Below are positions 32,019 through 43,957 of a stretch of DNA of 64,000 bases, piece after piece (position 1 is the stretch's first letter; each line of letters begins with the position of its first letter). The notes under the pieces are model-generated. The model was not told where the DNA came from. It did not search any database and saw nothing but the letters and a program-made list of their open reading frames with translations. This DNA is from Armigeres subalbatus (taxonomy: Eukaryota; Arthropoda; Insecta; Diptera; Culicidae), in the NCBI RefSeq assembly GCF_024139115.2, contig NW_026943205.1, positions 310,001-374,000 of the forward strand, read 5' to 3'. Position numbers and translations under genes: made by a program.

Positions 32019-33205
32019 CTCTCACATCCATATCACACGTGGTGTGGCTGCACAAAGAGAATGCGTTGCTGGCAGAGATTTCAATTAGATTTCGAGCTTC
32101 ATTATTTTCGGTTGGCCAAACAAGCCAAGCAGCGCACCCCAGGCCGAGATATGCCACAAGTCTGTGCGGCAGCAAGGATAGAAGAAGGTGCCCATACTTG
32201 GACCCCGGTCAGCCGGCCCGCCAGTGCAGTGGCAAACCGGAACCAAAACCGAAGCCGGCCATCATCATCCGCGCAAAAGTCAACTTCGTAGTACCCCGGA
32301 ATTCGGGCCGTTGTTGTCAGTAGTCGGTGGTGGTGATCGTTGCAAACCAGACGGAACTTCAGCGGTGGAAAAGAACAGCAAACAGGAAAGAAGGTCAATC
32401 CGGTCGAGACAGTATTTAATTTGGTGCTGGGAGGACATATTCCCATCAGTAGAATCGTTTCCATTAATTTCATTTTCAGTTTCATCGCTTAAATTGGGCA
32501 CGTTGCCACCGATGCGCGCTTGTCATTGCAGGTCTTTGGATGGACTAAATTGGTGACAGGGGAGACAAGTGATTCTGACTGCAATTGAATCATTTTGCAA
32601 GGTGAACGGAGTTTTGTTTAGGGGGAAGTTTTCATAATGACCGGCATTAACATTTCGATTACAGCTTTATGATATTGGTTTATGTTTTATTTTAACTTTC
32701 TGTTATATGGATCTTTTTATTGACTCACGAGGCACACTCACTATGGCCATTATTAGTCAGTTTCATTTTGGTTTCAAACACCACCAATAAACAACATTAT
32801 TCTCAAAATTTGCAGCTCGATCTGAGTGTATATTAGCAGACAAAATTTGATTATTCAATTCAATTAGTGTAATGACTGTAAATTCGAAAATCAATAAAGC
32901 AACATTCTTTTGTCATAATAACTGTTCTATATTAAAACGTCATCTGAAGGGCATGGTTTGATACGGAGAAGCTATGGCAAAATCTCCTTTCAAGTCAAAA
33001 TCGGGTTTTAGATCATGTATGACAATGCGTGTCTAATTTTGTAATAAATATTCACCAGTCCAAGTCTGGCGATCTAGATTATCACATACCTACGTTCAAT
33101 AGTAATACTCCGCTCAGGAAAAGTAGAGGCACAAAGGTCCCCAAAATTTATTTCATATCGATTTAATTAAAATATATAACTACGACATTGGCACGGCAAA
33201 TGCTG
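32019..33205. other. no gene seen; GC-richer block then A/T-rich
   Basis: 32019-32600 is richer in G+C and shows several overlapping short frames on both strands but no domain. It does not continue the Jockey ORF1 present on the other side of the gypsy element, so a deletion or rearrangement separates the two flanks. 32600-33205 is A/T-rich with nothing recognisable. Confidence 0.4.
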
Positions 33206-33359
33206 GGTAAAGCGTATTGTTACTTCGCGTACCTGAAGAGATAAAATAGACCCATCTCGTGGTCCTTGCCTCTTACCCGACAACTCCTATCCCTACCTTC
33301 CTGTGGTGCTGGCGGGATACGAGCAATAAGAGGCAAGCAACCAACCCGGTGAACTTGGT

Positions 33360-35080
33360 CGTATGCTGACAGGGAAGGGGTTTGCTCCTCTCCGGAGGTA
33401 CAAATCTTATTGAGCGTCAGGCCCTGCCAAAGCCAGCCAAAATCACGCATCAGACAATCAGTACGAACCGGAACCATCAGCAAGACCACTGCGACGAAAG
33501 GACTAGCGATTGGAAACTCGGTTCGTGGAACTGCAAATCTGATCACTTCATCAGGAGCACGCATACTCGCCGATGTGCTCAGGACCGTGGATTCGGCATC
33601 GTAGCGCACAGGAGCTTTGTTGGAAGGATCAATGGTGCACGATATCCGTTATCAACAATGTTCGGTACCGACGACCGCCGCGCCTTGATTTTGAAGCAAC
33701 CTGATGTCGCCACTGCATACGCGCAGCATCCTGAGGCAGCGTTGCCAGAAGAGGGTAAGCTCGATGGGCCCCTCTTGAGGACTGCTGGAATACAGTCAAA
33801 GCAGCCATTAACGACAGCGGAGAACAACGTCGGTATATGGGTCGAAGTCGACGGAACGATTGGTTCGACGAAGAGTGCAGACAGATTCTGGAGAAGGACG
33901 GCGCGGCGGTCGCGCGCAACAAGGTACCCGGCAGAACGTGGAACGTTATAGACGGAAGCGGAACAGACCCGCCTTTTCAGGAGAAGAAACGCCGCCTGGA
34001 AGAAGCGGAGTGCGAGGAGATGGAACAGCTTTGCCGTTCTCAAAACACGCAAGTTCTTCAGAAGCTCAACGCATCCCGCAAAGGCTTCGTGCCGCGAGCC
34101 GAAATGTGCCGGGATAAGGATGGGACATCTTGACGGACGAACGTGTGGTGATCGAAAGGTGGAAGCAGCACTACGAGACATCAGAATGGCGCTGAGAGTA
34201 CAGGCGAGTGAAAGTCAAGGCAGCGAGGAAGAGCTACGTAATTCATGGACGATGGAAGCCAACCAGCCCCATCAGGGAGAGTTAAGGATGCCATCCAACG
34301 GCTAAAGACCAATAAATCAGCTGGTAAGGATTGTATCGGGCTGAACTCATCAAGATGGGCCCGGAAAACCCACTTGCCTGCACAAATTGATAGTCAGAAT
34401 CGAAACTAACAGCTACCGGAGGAGTGGAAGGAAGGGTTCTATGCCCCATCTACAAGAAAGGTGACAAGCTGGAGTGCGAGAACTTTCGAGCGATCACCTC
34501 TAATGCCGCCTACAAAGTGATATACCAGATCATCTTCTCGTCTGTCACCATTAGCGAAATTCGTGGGAAGTTATCAAGCCGGCTTCGTTGACGGCCGCTC
34601 GACAACGGACCAGATGTTTACCTACGCAAATCCTTCAAAATCCGTGAATACCAGGTAACGCATCATCTGTTCGTTGATTTCAAGCGGCATACGACGTATA
34701 GACCGCGTAGAGCTATGGAAAATTATGGACGAACAGCTTCCTGGGAAGCTTACGAACTGATCAAAGCAGTGGATGGTGTGCAAAACTGTGTGAATATTTC
34801 GGGCGAACACTCCAGTTCGTTCGAATCGCCGAGACTACGACGCTGATGGACTTTCGTGCCTGTTGTTCAAAATTGCGCTAGAAGGTGTCATGCGGAGAGC
34901 CGGGTGTAACAGCCGGGTACGATTTTCAACAGATCCAGTCAATTTATTTGCTTCGCGGATGACATGGACATTGTCGGCCGAACATTTGCAAAGGTGGCAG
35001 AACTGTACACCCGCCTGAAACGTGAAGCAGCAAAGTTGGACTGGTGGTAGATGCGTTGAAGACAAAGTGCGGTGGAAATT
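33360..35080 (+). pseudogene. LINE with endonuclease-RT, many frameshifts
   Basis: Read through several frames: SVRGTANLITSSGARILADV, then QPDVATAYAQH, RNDWFDEECRQI, EEAECEEMEQLCRSQNT, KLNASRKGFVPRAEMC, ERVVIERWKQHY, DAIQRLKTNKSAGKDCIG, LPEEWKEG, PIYKKGDKLECENFRAIT, VTHHLFVDFKAAYD, DGVQNCVNISGE, FICFADDMDIVGRTFAKVAEL. The order is endonuclease tail, linker, then RT blocks including the FADD active-site box near 34950. It breaks off at about 35080 without a C-terminus. These words fit the RTE-like endonuclease-reverse transcriptase family common in insects. A possible C-terminal piece of the same kind is at 51640-52000. Non-functional. Confidence 0.8.
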
Positions 35081-35104
35081 ATTCTTCTAAAAAATTGTTC
35101 GGTT

Positions 35105-35262
35105 GTATAGCAATTCGGGCGTATGATCCATTCGGTCAAATGATATTTTCGGGCGTTTGGTATTTTCGGGCGAATGGGATTCGGACATGTGTGAGATTCG
35201 GGCGTTTGTCATTCGGTGAATTTATGTCATTTGGGCATTTGGATAGAATGTATGCAGCACAT
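35105..35262 (+). repeat. degenerate TTCGGGCG repeat
   Basis: TTCGGGCGTATGATCCATTC, TTTCGGGCGTTTGGTATTTT, TCGGGCGAATGGGATTCGG and further variants follow each other with a spacing of about 15-25 bp. The same style of short, drifting repeats appears at 51405-51510 and 63715-64000. Confidence 0.6.
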
Positions 35263-35339
35263 CGCCTGCCAGGTTATACAAATGGGATCCAGAAGCGTTC
35301 CAGAAGTTTCGGATATCTTCCGATCCGCACCAAGCGCCT

Positions 35340-36110
35340 ATAAAAAGTCAAATTTTACGCACAAAATAACGCCTAGCGATTCTTATCATTGACAAGTCGT
35401 ATCAAACATTTCTTGGCGCAATAATCATGGTCATTTTTAACAAATAAATATGAAAGATAAAAATAATGCTTTGGGATCTCTTCACGAGCAAGTATAACAA
35501 AAAAATGTGTACAAACCTAGAAACGAGTAATTAAAAATCCGGGAAAAATTAAAATGTTATTTAATTTCGTCAAATTTCAAACAATTTTCATGACTTTCCA
35601 ATTACTTTGAAAATGATACTTTGAGATTTTTGCTATTCACTGTCTTTCTGTAACCTCTGGAAGTCCCAGAAATGACACTAACCAATCCGTTTGCATTGGC
35701 GTAAATAAGAGGCCTGGCCCTCCCAGACCCACTGGGGCTTCCTCCAGAAAATGAAAATCGATTTCCAAAATAGTCAATTTTATATACCACAAACATATTT
35801 TCTCAATCCTCATTGCATTATACGTCTTCTTCGATCAATTTTTGGCACAGTTTTGAATTTGTCGTTGCAAAATGATAAGTCCAAGTTTATATTTCAGATT
35901 TTAATGCCAATCACTTTCTTGTCATTAGGTAATCAAGTGATTGCAAAGCGGTAACATTCTGGGTAATTGATTATACCTAGTTTAAAAACGAGTTTGTTTG
36001 AAAAATATACATTCCTGTTCTGACACCAACGACGGTTAGATTTAAACGAAGCAGGAACATTTTGTACTAGAATTTAATAAATATGATAATACTTCTCTGT
36101 CTACTACTAC
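35340..36110. other. A/T-rich, nothing recognised
   Basis: No element end, long frame or RNA gene is visible. A short patch at about 35680-35750 is GC-richer and has a frame on the minus strand reading SGGSPSGSGRARPLIYANA, which could be a trace of a retroelement but is too short to assign. Confidence 0.35.
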
Positions 36111-37784
36111 TTTTTCAATTTTATTAATGGGCCCATTGGCGTAACTTGGGGCTATAGCTCACCTAGGATCCAAATAGCCCCTAGAATTTTACTTTGCATA
36201 AGTATTGCACATATCTAGCTGGATCGCTTAACTACAGATAATGAATATTATTCATCTTCCTCTTTTCAAATCGTTGAATCTTTTATCAGGTTTTGAATTT
36301 CGAATAATTCAGGACCACTTTGCGATTACAAATTCCTGCTAAAACTTTTTTTTGCGAAAACCACAGGGTTTGAATCAAGAAGAATGACAAAACCATTACT
36401 TGTCTGTATATAAATGGTTGCATACCGTGAGAGACGTTTTCGGAATCTGTTACGATAATTAACTGACTCAGGACTACACCTCATGATGAAGCCGTATCAA
36501 AATTATATCAACATATTTATTATGTTTTAATACTTTAACAAAATTTGAGAATTCGATGCCGGATGTTGTTAAAATTTCTAAATTTATATAAAAAATATAC
36601 TTTGAACAAAAGTTTTCAAATTATGTTACATTTTTTTCACAAAGATAAATATTCTGAAATTTAGAATCAGATACATAATATATTGTTTACTGTGTAGTTG
36701 AAAATTTTACAGTATAATAGGTCTCAGGTTGATCATCATCATAATTTTGTGTAATTGTCTGAACATGATTATTTTTCAAGAGCATGAAACTAAGCCTTTG
36801 CCAATTTGGCAATCTTTTATATCAAATGGATGATCTCTATTTGGCGAGACTTCAGTATGCTAAGTGACTGAATAATTTCAAACAAATCCTGATTTTATAA
36901 AAATTTCTAATGAGCAATATTTTCAAATTTTCAGTTTTAGTTTTCAGAAAACAATTGTGATCTCGCTTTCTAAAAAGAGCCTTTTTCGACAAAGTTTTGG
37001 CAAATCCTTCGGATTTTAAAGATAAGTAATTAAAATTTAAATGAGAAAGAACTTGGAATGCTGTTGGATGGATTATAAAAACTCATTTTGCTTTGCTAAG
37101 GCTCCATGTTTTCCCACGTTTCTATTTTATAGGCTGAGTGTCGTGGACATAGTTTATATTTTCAAGTCCAATAGATGTTTTGTACGTTAATAGGTCAATG
37201 TTTGTTTGGTCGAACGAAATATATATTAGTTGTTTTGAGTATTGAGCGAAAACGTTAAATTAATTGTTTTAAGTGAAAAGTACAAAATTAAAAAAAAGTA
37301 GGCCTAGGTTTTCCATTAGTTACGCCAATGAATGGGCCGCTATCTTTTCGTTCTATTTATTCTTGTCCTAGCCGCAAGTCGAGCACATCTGTATGGGATC
37401 CATATACATATGCTCGACTACAATTAGCAACGATGACTCTGGACAAAATTTAAACCAAATCTGTCAACGTTTGGGTGGTGCTAAACTCGTTGGAAGTTTA
37501 TATACAGGAATGTTGAAAAACATCCAAACACAGTAATTCGCTGATAGACGGCACAATCTACGATGAAGAACATACTCATTCAGATATAGAAGAAGTCTAT
37601 ACAGAATGTTATGCTGAAAACCGCAAGAAGATTGCGACCAGCACACTGTTGCTCAAAAGTTTATGACCCATATGCACAAGTTTAGTCACATTTGAGATGC
37701 TACGACCAAATCTGGTTGAGTTTATTAGGCAAAGATATTGTCATGATATTGAATAAGAGGGCGGCCCATCAAAAAATTGAAAAG
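36111..37784. mobile_element. GGGCCGC-type foldback element, split by a hAT element
   Basis: The left end, TTTTCAATTTTATTAATGGG followed across the hAT insertion by CCGCTATCTTTTCG, mirrors the right end at 37751-37784, whose reverse complement is TTTTCAATTTTTTGATGGG and CCGCCCTCTTATTC. Without the inserted hAT copy the element is about 470 bp. A related end is at 12231-12303. Its middle has the word CTCTGGACAAAAT, also present in that fragment. Confidence 0.65.
36134..37330. mobile_element. 1197-bp hAT-type non-autonomous element
   Basis: The termini are CATTGGCGTAACT (36134) and AGTTACGCCAATG (to 37330), a perfect 13-bp inverted repeat. AATGGGCC is found directly before (36126-36133) and directly after (37331-37338): a perfect 8-bp target duplication as made by hAT transposases. 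The inside is A/T-rich without a transposase frame. The target was the end of the GGGCCGC-type element. Confidence 0.9.
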
Positions 37785-38072
37785 TGTTTTTGAGCCATAC
37801 TGTCTACACTATTTGGTTCCTATACACAGACCGCATCGTGCTTTCATCTGTTCTTTCTCTCTTTGCGGAAGGAAGTTTTAATACTACCCGAAGCTATTTT
37901 AATTTCAACAGTGCTTCTCAGCGCTATTTGTACCTAGATCCGTTATCGCTTGCAGGACCCGTGCCTTCGTTTTACGTTGGACCCGTTTGTGAAGTAAAAT
38001 TACAAGCGGTGGTAATCCCTAGGGACACCGTTCTGGAAAAAAACCAGAAGGGTCACGTCTCCACGCTCAGCA

Positions 38073-39230
38073 ATGAGTATTAACAAAACAAGAGGAAGGG
38101 AGTCTCTGAATTCTCACTTCCTTTAAAGAAACAAGGTTTCAAGACCGTCCTGCCTAAGCGCGGAAAAATGAAGAAGCTGGAGACTTCAGATATTCCTTCT
38201 AAATCTAATTTGACATTGTTTCTTCCCTATCGAACTTAGCAATCAGTTCGAATTGATTAATGTGAAATTGCAAATCAGATCTACCTTTAGCCCAGGTGAT
38301 TCGATTCATGCGAAGAAACAAAGAGATTCCGCCAATTGTGTATCTGTTGCCGAGTTTTCGGGCTTTCGGAATGAAATCTTGAGTAACCTTCAGGGGATCA
38401 AGGTTTCATTTCAAGTTAAAGAAGGTGACTGCCACGTTTTCGGGATCCTGTATCGTCAAACGTCTTCTTCAGTATTTAACTGAAGCGCCATAAATTCTTC
38501 ACATACGACGACAAAACTGAGCGATTGTTCAAAGTCGTCTTGAAAGGTCTCCCAGTGATGACAAATCACCGGATGAGATTAAATTTAAATTTCTCAATTA
38601 CTTGGATTTTCACCAGTCCAAGTAATTAAGATGAAATCCTCTGGTACTTCCCAGAGGGCATTTCTCAAGAATTTTATTTAGTTCATTTTAACAAAAGTGA
38701 ACTAAATAATATGAAAAGATTTTAAAAGGCCTGCTTATATACATGGGAACATTTCCACAGGCGAACCAAAACCACCCAGTGCTGTAATGCCAAAGTGGGG
38801 TCATGGAACCAAACATTTCACATAGATGCTAAACGCATGATTTGTGGTGGAACCTCTCACGCCAAGGACGCATGTCCTGTGAGAAAGATTCAATAAATTT
38901 AGTGCGCAAATTGGCAATCATAAATCCAATTTCTGGAATGCCCTTCACGCAAAAAGTTTTGAATTCACCAATCGGATCCCAGTGAGGGTAGAAACCGTTA
39001 CCAGTCGAGCAATTCATACCCACCACAATTCAAAAACCGCTCGTCAGGTAGCAAGCACTTCAGTAAATTCCAATTTTCCAATGTACCTACGTATGCAAAT
39101 ATCGCTGCTGATGAAAAAATTCTCTTCTCAAAATGAGGTTTATACCCATGTCCCAACGGAAAATAACGGTCATGTTGCCGATTCAGGTAGCATGACTGCT
39201 TCGTGATTTTTAACTGAACAATTGCATCAC
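38073..39230 (+). pseudogene. Juan-like LINE ORF1 (gag-like)
   Basis: The ATG at 38073 starts MSINKTRGRESLNS. After several frameshifts the readable pieces are KTVLPKRGKMKKLETSDIPS, FELINVKLQIRSTFSPGDS, FSGFRNEILSNLQGIKVSFQ, then a PRE_C2HC-type stretch KGLPSDDKSPDEIKFKFLNY and a knuckle remnant MICGGTSHAKDACPVRK. In working copies this protein coats the LINE RNA. The knuckles are incomplete and stops are frequent, so the copy is dead. Confidence 0.7.
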
Positions 39231-39319
39231 AAGTTGATGCAATGTTCAGCTATCCATTCCTAAAGCTGTTCAGGTTGGTATAAAGTACACACAAAATTCA
39301 CTTGTCATAAGACGAGTTA

Positions 39320-39420
39320 GTACAATCCATTAATTCCACCACTTAATTGTATTTTGACAGATACGTATTTCGACCTCAAATGTAAGGCGTCTTCAGTTGT
39401 CGTCTTGACTCGACTCTCAA
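39320..39420. mobile_element. half copy of the 518-806 foldback element
   Basis: ATTAATTCCACCACTTAATT, CAGATACGTATTTCGACCTC, then GCGTCTTCAG and TTGACTCGACTC follow in the same order as the left arm of the element at 518-806. It lies between ORF1 and ORF2 of the Juan-like LINE, so it arrived after that LINE. Confidence 0.7.
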
Positions 39421-39489
39421 CATAATTTTCTTAACACAAAATTGTTATCGGACTCCGTTTCAATGGATTCAAATAATTTGTGAAAGTTC

Positions 39490-40790
39490 TAAATTGCAAT
39501 GCCCGCTCTCTAAAGGAAGGAAGAATTATTCAACTATCGAGTTCATAATGTCATATTGCCATTATAACAGAAACTTATTTAAACCAGGACTCTCCATTAA
39601 AAGAGATCCAAATTATTTTATCTACAGAAATGATCGTCTTGACAGCGCCTGTGGTGGGGTCGCCATTGTCATCACAGATATCAACCATAAATTATTTTCT
39701 TCGTTCGAAACCAAAGTTTTGAAACCTTGGGAGTTTCTGTTGAACAAATTTTGGACAATTTCTTCGCAGCCTCTTGCCTTTTCGTGCAATGGGCAGCAAA
39801 AGAATTTTGAAACTGATCTTCAAGTTCTGACTAACAAATCAAAATTCTTCGTAATTGGTGACTTCATGCCAAACACCATGGAATAATGCTCAAAGCAATT
39901 CAATGGTAAAATTTTATTTGAAGATTGTTCTGCGGGATATTATACTATTCAATATCCCAATGGACCAACATGTTTTCTTCCAGTCGAAATCCTTCTCAAT
40001 TGATTTGTTTTAACGGATTCAAGTCAGCTGTGTGGCCAATTGGTAACTCATGCGAGCTTTGACTCTAATCACCTTCCTGTGACGTTTGAAATCTCACAGG
40101 AAGCCATTTATAATCAATCAGCTCTACAATTATCAGACTGATTGGGATTTATAAAACGTATATCGATAGGAATTTTGATGTTGATATTCCTCTCGATACC
40201 AAAAGTGATTGATAATGCTCTCGTACCTTTCACAAATTTAATTGTCGAAGCCAGAGGCATTGCAATTCGAAATGTGAAGTTAATTCAACTCCATTATTGA
40301 CGACGATCTTCAGCTACTGATCCGTCTAAAAATGTGAGGCGAAGGCGCGTTGAAGATTATTTGGCGAGATTTGCAAAAATGAAATTAAAAACGTTTCGCT
40401 ATTCTGAAATACCAACTTTGAGAATAATGTCTCGAAGTTGGATCCCAGTTCGAAACCCTTTTGAAATTAACAAATCTTAAAAACCTCAAAGCCAATTCCA
40501 GCGCTTAAAGAAAATAAAATTTTATTAACAAATGGCGAAAAGCTCAAAACTTCTCAGCAGTTCGAGAGTGCCCATAATTTTAGTCTGGGTCTCACTAGTC
40601 CATGAGGATCAGGTTACACGGCTTCGAAGACATTCTCAATCAAGAGAATATTTTTGACCCTTCGTTGGGAACTAATTTGGATTAAGTGAGATCTATTACT
40701 AGAAAATTTAAAAATATAGAAAGCCCCGGTGATGATGGTATTTTCTACATACTATCAAAAACCGTCAACGATACAGCTCTTGAAGGAAGT
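39490..40790 (+). pseudogene. Juan-like LINE ORF2: endonuclease and start of RT
   Basis: The endonuclease opens CNARSLKGRKNYSTIEF. It continues YFIYRNDRLDSACGGVAIV and, in other frames, a damaged GDF block (VIGDFMPN) and SFDSNHLPVTFEI, matching the SDHxP block with Asp replaced. The linker RRRRVEDYLARFAKMK follows. It ends in the first RT block KNIESPGDDGI. At least five frame changes occur. The RT catalytic region is absent. Confidence 0.7.
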
Positions 40791-42060
40791 AAAACGCTCA
40801 TGTCGACGGACAAGCGAGCGTGGGCGAGCTCTCTGAGCCGAAGGAAGAGAGCCGCCGCAACCGGGACATACGCCTCCTCTACGATATCTCACGACGCAAG
40901 CGGGGCGAAGATAGATGCAACGATGCCTGTGAAAGACGCGAATGATCGGTTATTGACCGACCGACCAGCTGAAACGCTGGTTCGAGCACTTCGAACAACT
41001 TTTCAAGTGCCAGCCAGGCCATCACCACTTCGGCATGATCTGCCGGATCCGCGTATAACCGCGTCAATACCGAGCTCCATCACTGCTAGAATTCAAACAG
41101 CCATTCAAAGCATGAAATCGAATAAAGCCCCAGGGTCGACCGCATATCAGAGATGCTAAAGCTGACCCATGACATCCTCAACTACGCATCGTTTTTCGTA
41201 ATATCTGGGACACCGCAACTTTCCCCGTCGACTGGATAAGGTATCTTAGTGAAGGTGCCCAGGGTGACCTGACTGTATGCGATAACTGGCGAGGCATTAT
41301 GTTGCTGTGTACCGTTCTCAAAGTTCTGTGCAAAATTATCCTAGCTCAGTTCAGGAGAAGATCGATGCGACTCTCCGGCGACAAAAGCCGGATTCCGTGC
41401 CGGAAGATCCTGTTGGACCATATTGTCAGCTCCGCATCATTTGGAGCAGGTCAACGAATTCAGAGTCCCTTTACTTGGTATTCATTGACTAACTTTCGAC
41501 CATCTCAATCACGAGAATATGTGGGGCGCCCTGAGACGCAAGGGGTTCCTGAGAAAATCATCGGCCTCATCGAAGCACAGTACGAGGCCTTTCGTGTGAG
41601 TGCTGCAAATGGGTCCTGTCCGACCCTATCCGGGTCGTACTGGTGTGAGGCAAGGATGTATTCTATCTGTACTGTTCCTCATCTATCGATGAGATTCTGG
41701 TAGATACGATTGACCGTGAACCAAACCGCGGGCTGTTATGGCAGCTATAACCATGGAGCACCTAAACGACTTCGAATTGGCGGATGACGTTGCACTACTC
41801 GCGCAACGGCCTCTGATATGCAGAGTAAGCTCAACGACCTTGCCGATCGCTCCTCCTCGCAGGTTTAGTCATCAACGTCAACAAAACCAAATCGTTGGAT
41901 GTAAACACGGTGACTCCTTCCAGTTTCACGTAGCCGGGCAACCAGTGGAGAATGTTGAAAGCTTCCAATATCTTGGTAGCCAAATGGCGTAAGACGCGAC
42001 CTAGATCGACATGGCGCACAGATCAAAGCAATGCGTAATTACTGAAATTTAGAACTCAGA
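40790..42060 (+). pseudogene. RTE-like LINE reverse transcriptase
   Basis: Pieces in changing frames give SGAKIDATMPVKDANDRLLT, IQSMKSNKAPGS, WRGIMLLCTVLKVLCKIILA, QEKIDATLRRQ, ESLYLVFID, VPEKIIGLIEAQYEAF, FELADDVALLAQR (active-site box, about 41775) and VENVESFQYLGSQMA. The order is that of an RTE/BovB-like RT with its own start and thumb. It lacks the C-terminus, which is exactly the part present in the fragment at 2585-3028 of the same family. It is joined to the Juan-like LINE at 40790. Confidence 0.8.
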
Positions 42061-42802
42061 CAGCTTACAATCATTTCTCACAATAAATATATATAGCTCC
42101 TGTTGAAAACCGAAATCATTCCACGTCGAGCATCCGTGCAGAGACGGTTTAGTCCGCGTACAGTCTGCTTCTCATTCGGTTTTTTCCTGAAGTACAGGTA
42201 GTGGTTTTTCCGAAAGTGTTTGAAGCATATTTGAGTGGAAGTGTGCTTAGCTGTGGCAGTTAAGTAGCCATTTCGTTGGTTTTGCAACTACGCAAAACTT
42301 TGCAGTTTATTCTGTCCATCAGAGCGCAGGCATCATCGTCCCATGACAGTCATCATCCATCGTGCGTCTCCACCACAGACGCCGCCGTCCTGCCACCATC
42401 AATCCACCCAGTTGCAGTGTTGGGTGCGCGAGAACACCAACAATAGCGTGGTTCGCTTGACCGCACCACCGGCGAGTGTCCATTGAGCTAGTGTGTGCTG
42501 CCAGAACTGTTAGCCGGCAACACAGCAGTGTGAACCGAAGTATTTATTGGAGCCCTCTCATTGTTCCCTCTCTTCTCCATCTTATTGGAATAGTTTTTCT
42601 TTCTTTTACTCGTCTTCCCTCTGTCCCAAATCATTATTTTGTTTGTGTGTGTGTTTTTCTGCCCTTGTGATAATTGTTTAGTTTTAAAGGAGTGTGCCTC
42701 GCTGCAGCGGCGCTTTTCGTGTCCGCAATAGGCGAAGTTGGCGGGGTACTTCGTATTCCATGTCAGATGTTTCGTTGCATTCGGGTTCCAAACCAAAATG
42801 AA

Positions 42803-43640
42803 ATGGACACCAGCAACAAAATTTCCTCTGAGCCCCCGTCCCAGGTCTACCCTCACGACTCTAGTGGGCCGTATTTTGTTTTTCTTTCGCCAAAGGCAAA
42901 CGTTTGAATATCAGCCAGATTAGCAAAGATCTGGAAAAGCGATTTTCGTCTGTCACGACCATTGACATGGTTGGGTCCAGTAACTCGTGTCACGGTCAGT
43001 GATCGCAAACAGGCCAACGAGATTGCCACCTGTGAGCTTTTCACTCTCGTTGGGTGTTTTACCGTCAGCGTTTGGGAGATCGCGGGTGGTGACGGAGGAA
43101 GTATGACTGCGACGATTTGCGGTTTCGGTCGTTCAAGAACGTTTCTTTGCCTCCTGTTGCGATACTGGATTGCAAACAAATGATTGGTGTCGCAGGAGGA
43201 GAAACGTCTGACTCTTTCGTCGTCACTTCGGGTCCGCACTGACTACGTAGTGATTGGCAAACTTCGTCTACCTGTTCGCTTAGTACGAAGGTGATGTTGT
43301 AATTGCAAGCACGGGCCACACCGCTCAGCTGTTGCAATAAACCTCGCTGTGCATCATGCGGAGAGAAGCATGTGGAGGGGCGTGCAAGACGGCACCGAAA
43401 TGTGTCTTGTAACGAAAGCCCTCCACATGCTCTTGAAGCTACAACGTACATACAGCGAATCCACCAGAAGCGTCTCTTCAGCAACGTTCTCGCGAAGTTA
43501 CGCCGAAATGTTGAGAAGGCCGCTCCTCCACTCGTTTCTGACACCATCTACTCGTCTCTTCCTTTGGACGATCAAGGTAGCTCTGACTCCGAGGTTGGAA
43601 ATGGGGTTCCTTTGTTTCAATGGCTCACAGGAAGAGAATA
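42803..43640 (+). pseudogene. I-clade LINE ORF1 (gag-like) with CCHC region
   Basis: I choose the ATG at 42803 (MDTSNKISSEPPSQVYP) over the open frame's 42674 start, because the preceding part reads as leader. Then GPYFVFL, and in other frames ISQISKDLEKRFSSVTTIDM, DRKQANEIATCELFT, and VVTEE, and finally CCNKPRCASCGEKHVEG as a zinc-knuckle remnant. It corresponds to the nucleic-acid binding ORF1 of I elements. There are at least four frame changes. The reading ends near 43640 before ORF2. Confidence 0.75.
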
Positions 43641-43957
43641 AAACAGAGCCAGCGACCCTCGAAAAAGCCTAGAAACAGCCTCAAGTGAGCCCCAATCCAA
43701 CATGGTCAAATTCAAAGCAGGGTAGTGTCTCCTCAACTCACTGATGCTTCGGCCGTGAAGAACATGGTCAAAACTGTTCTTCCTATTCGACTCCTCTCCT
43801 GAAGCAGCTGGCTTCGAAAATGCCCCTCCTCGAGTCATTTGCTTTCCTTCGATGGCTAACTTAGTCAATAAGGGTAACATGATTTCGATTCTGATGGAAC
43901 TGTCAAGTATTCTTCCAAAATTAGATATTTTAAATTTTAGTTAATAAATTCAATGCG

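Larger units (their letters stand above)
37870..40790 (+). mobile_element. Juan-like (Jockey clade) LINE, 3'-truncated
   Basis: A leader at 37870-38072 is followed by ORF1 (38073-39230), an inserted MITE half (about 39320-39420), and ORF2 from about 39490. ORF2 stops in the first RT block near 40790 (ESPGDDGIFYILSKT), where an unrelated RTE-like LINE begins. The family name is from general resemblance of ORF1 and is not verified. Confidence 0.7.

Noticed and set aside
33579..34181. Minus-strand 200-residue open frame
   Set aside because: The plus strand carries readable LINE protein in the same place, so the minus frame is a by-product of G+C composition.
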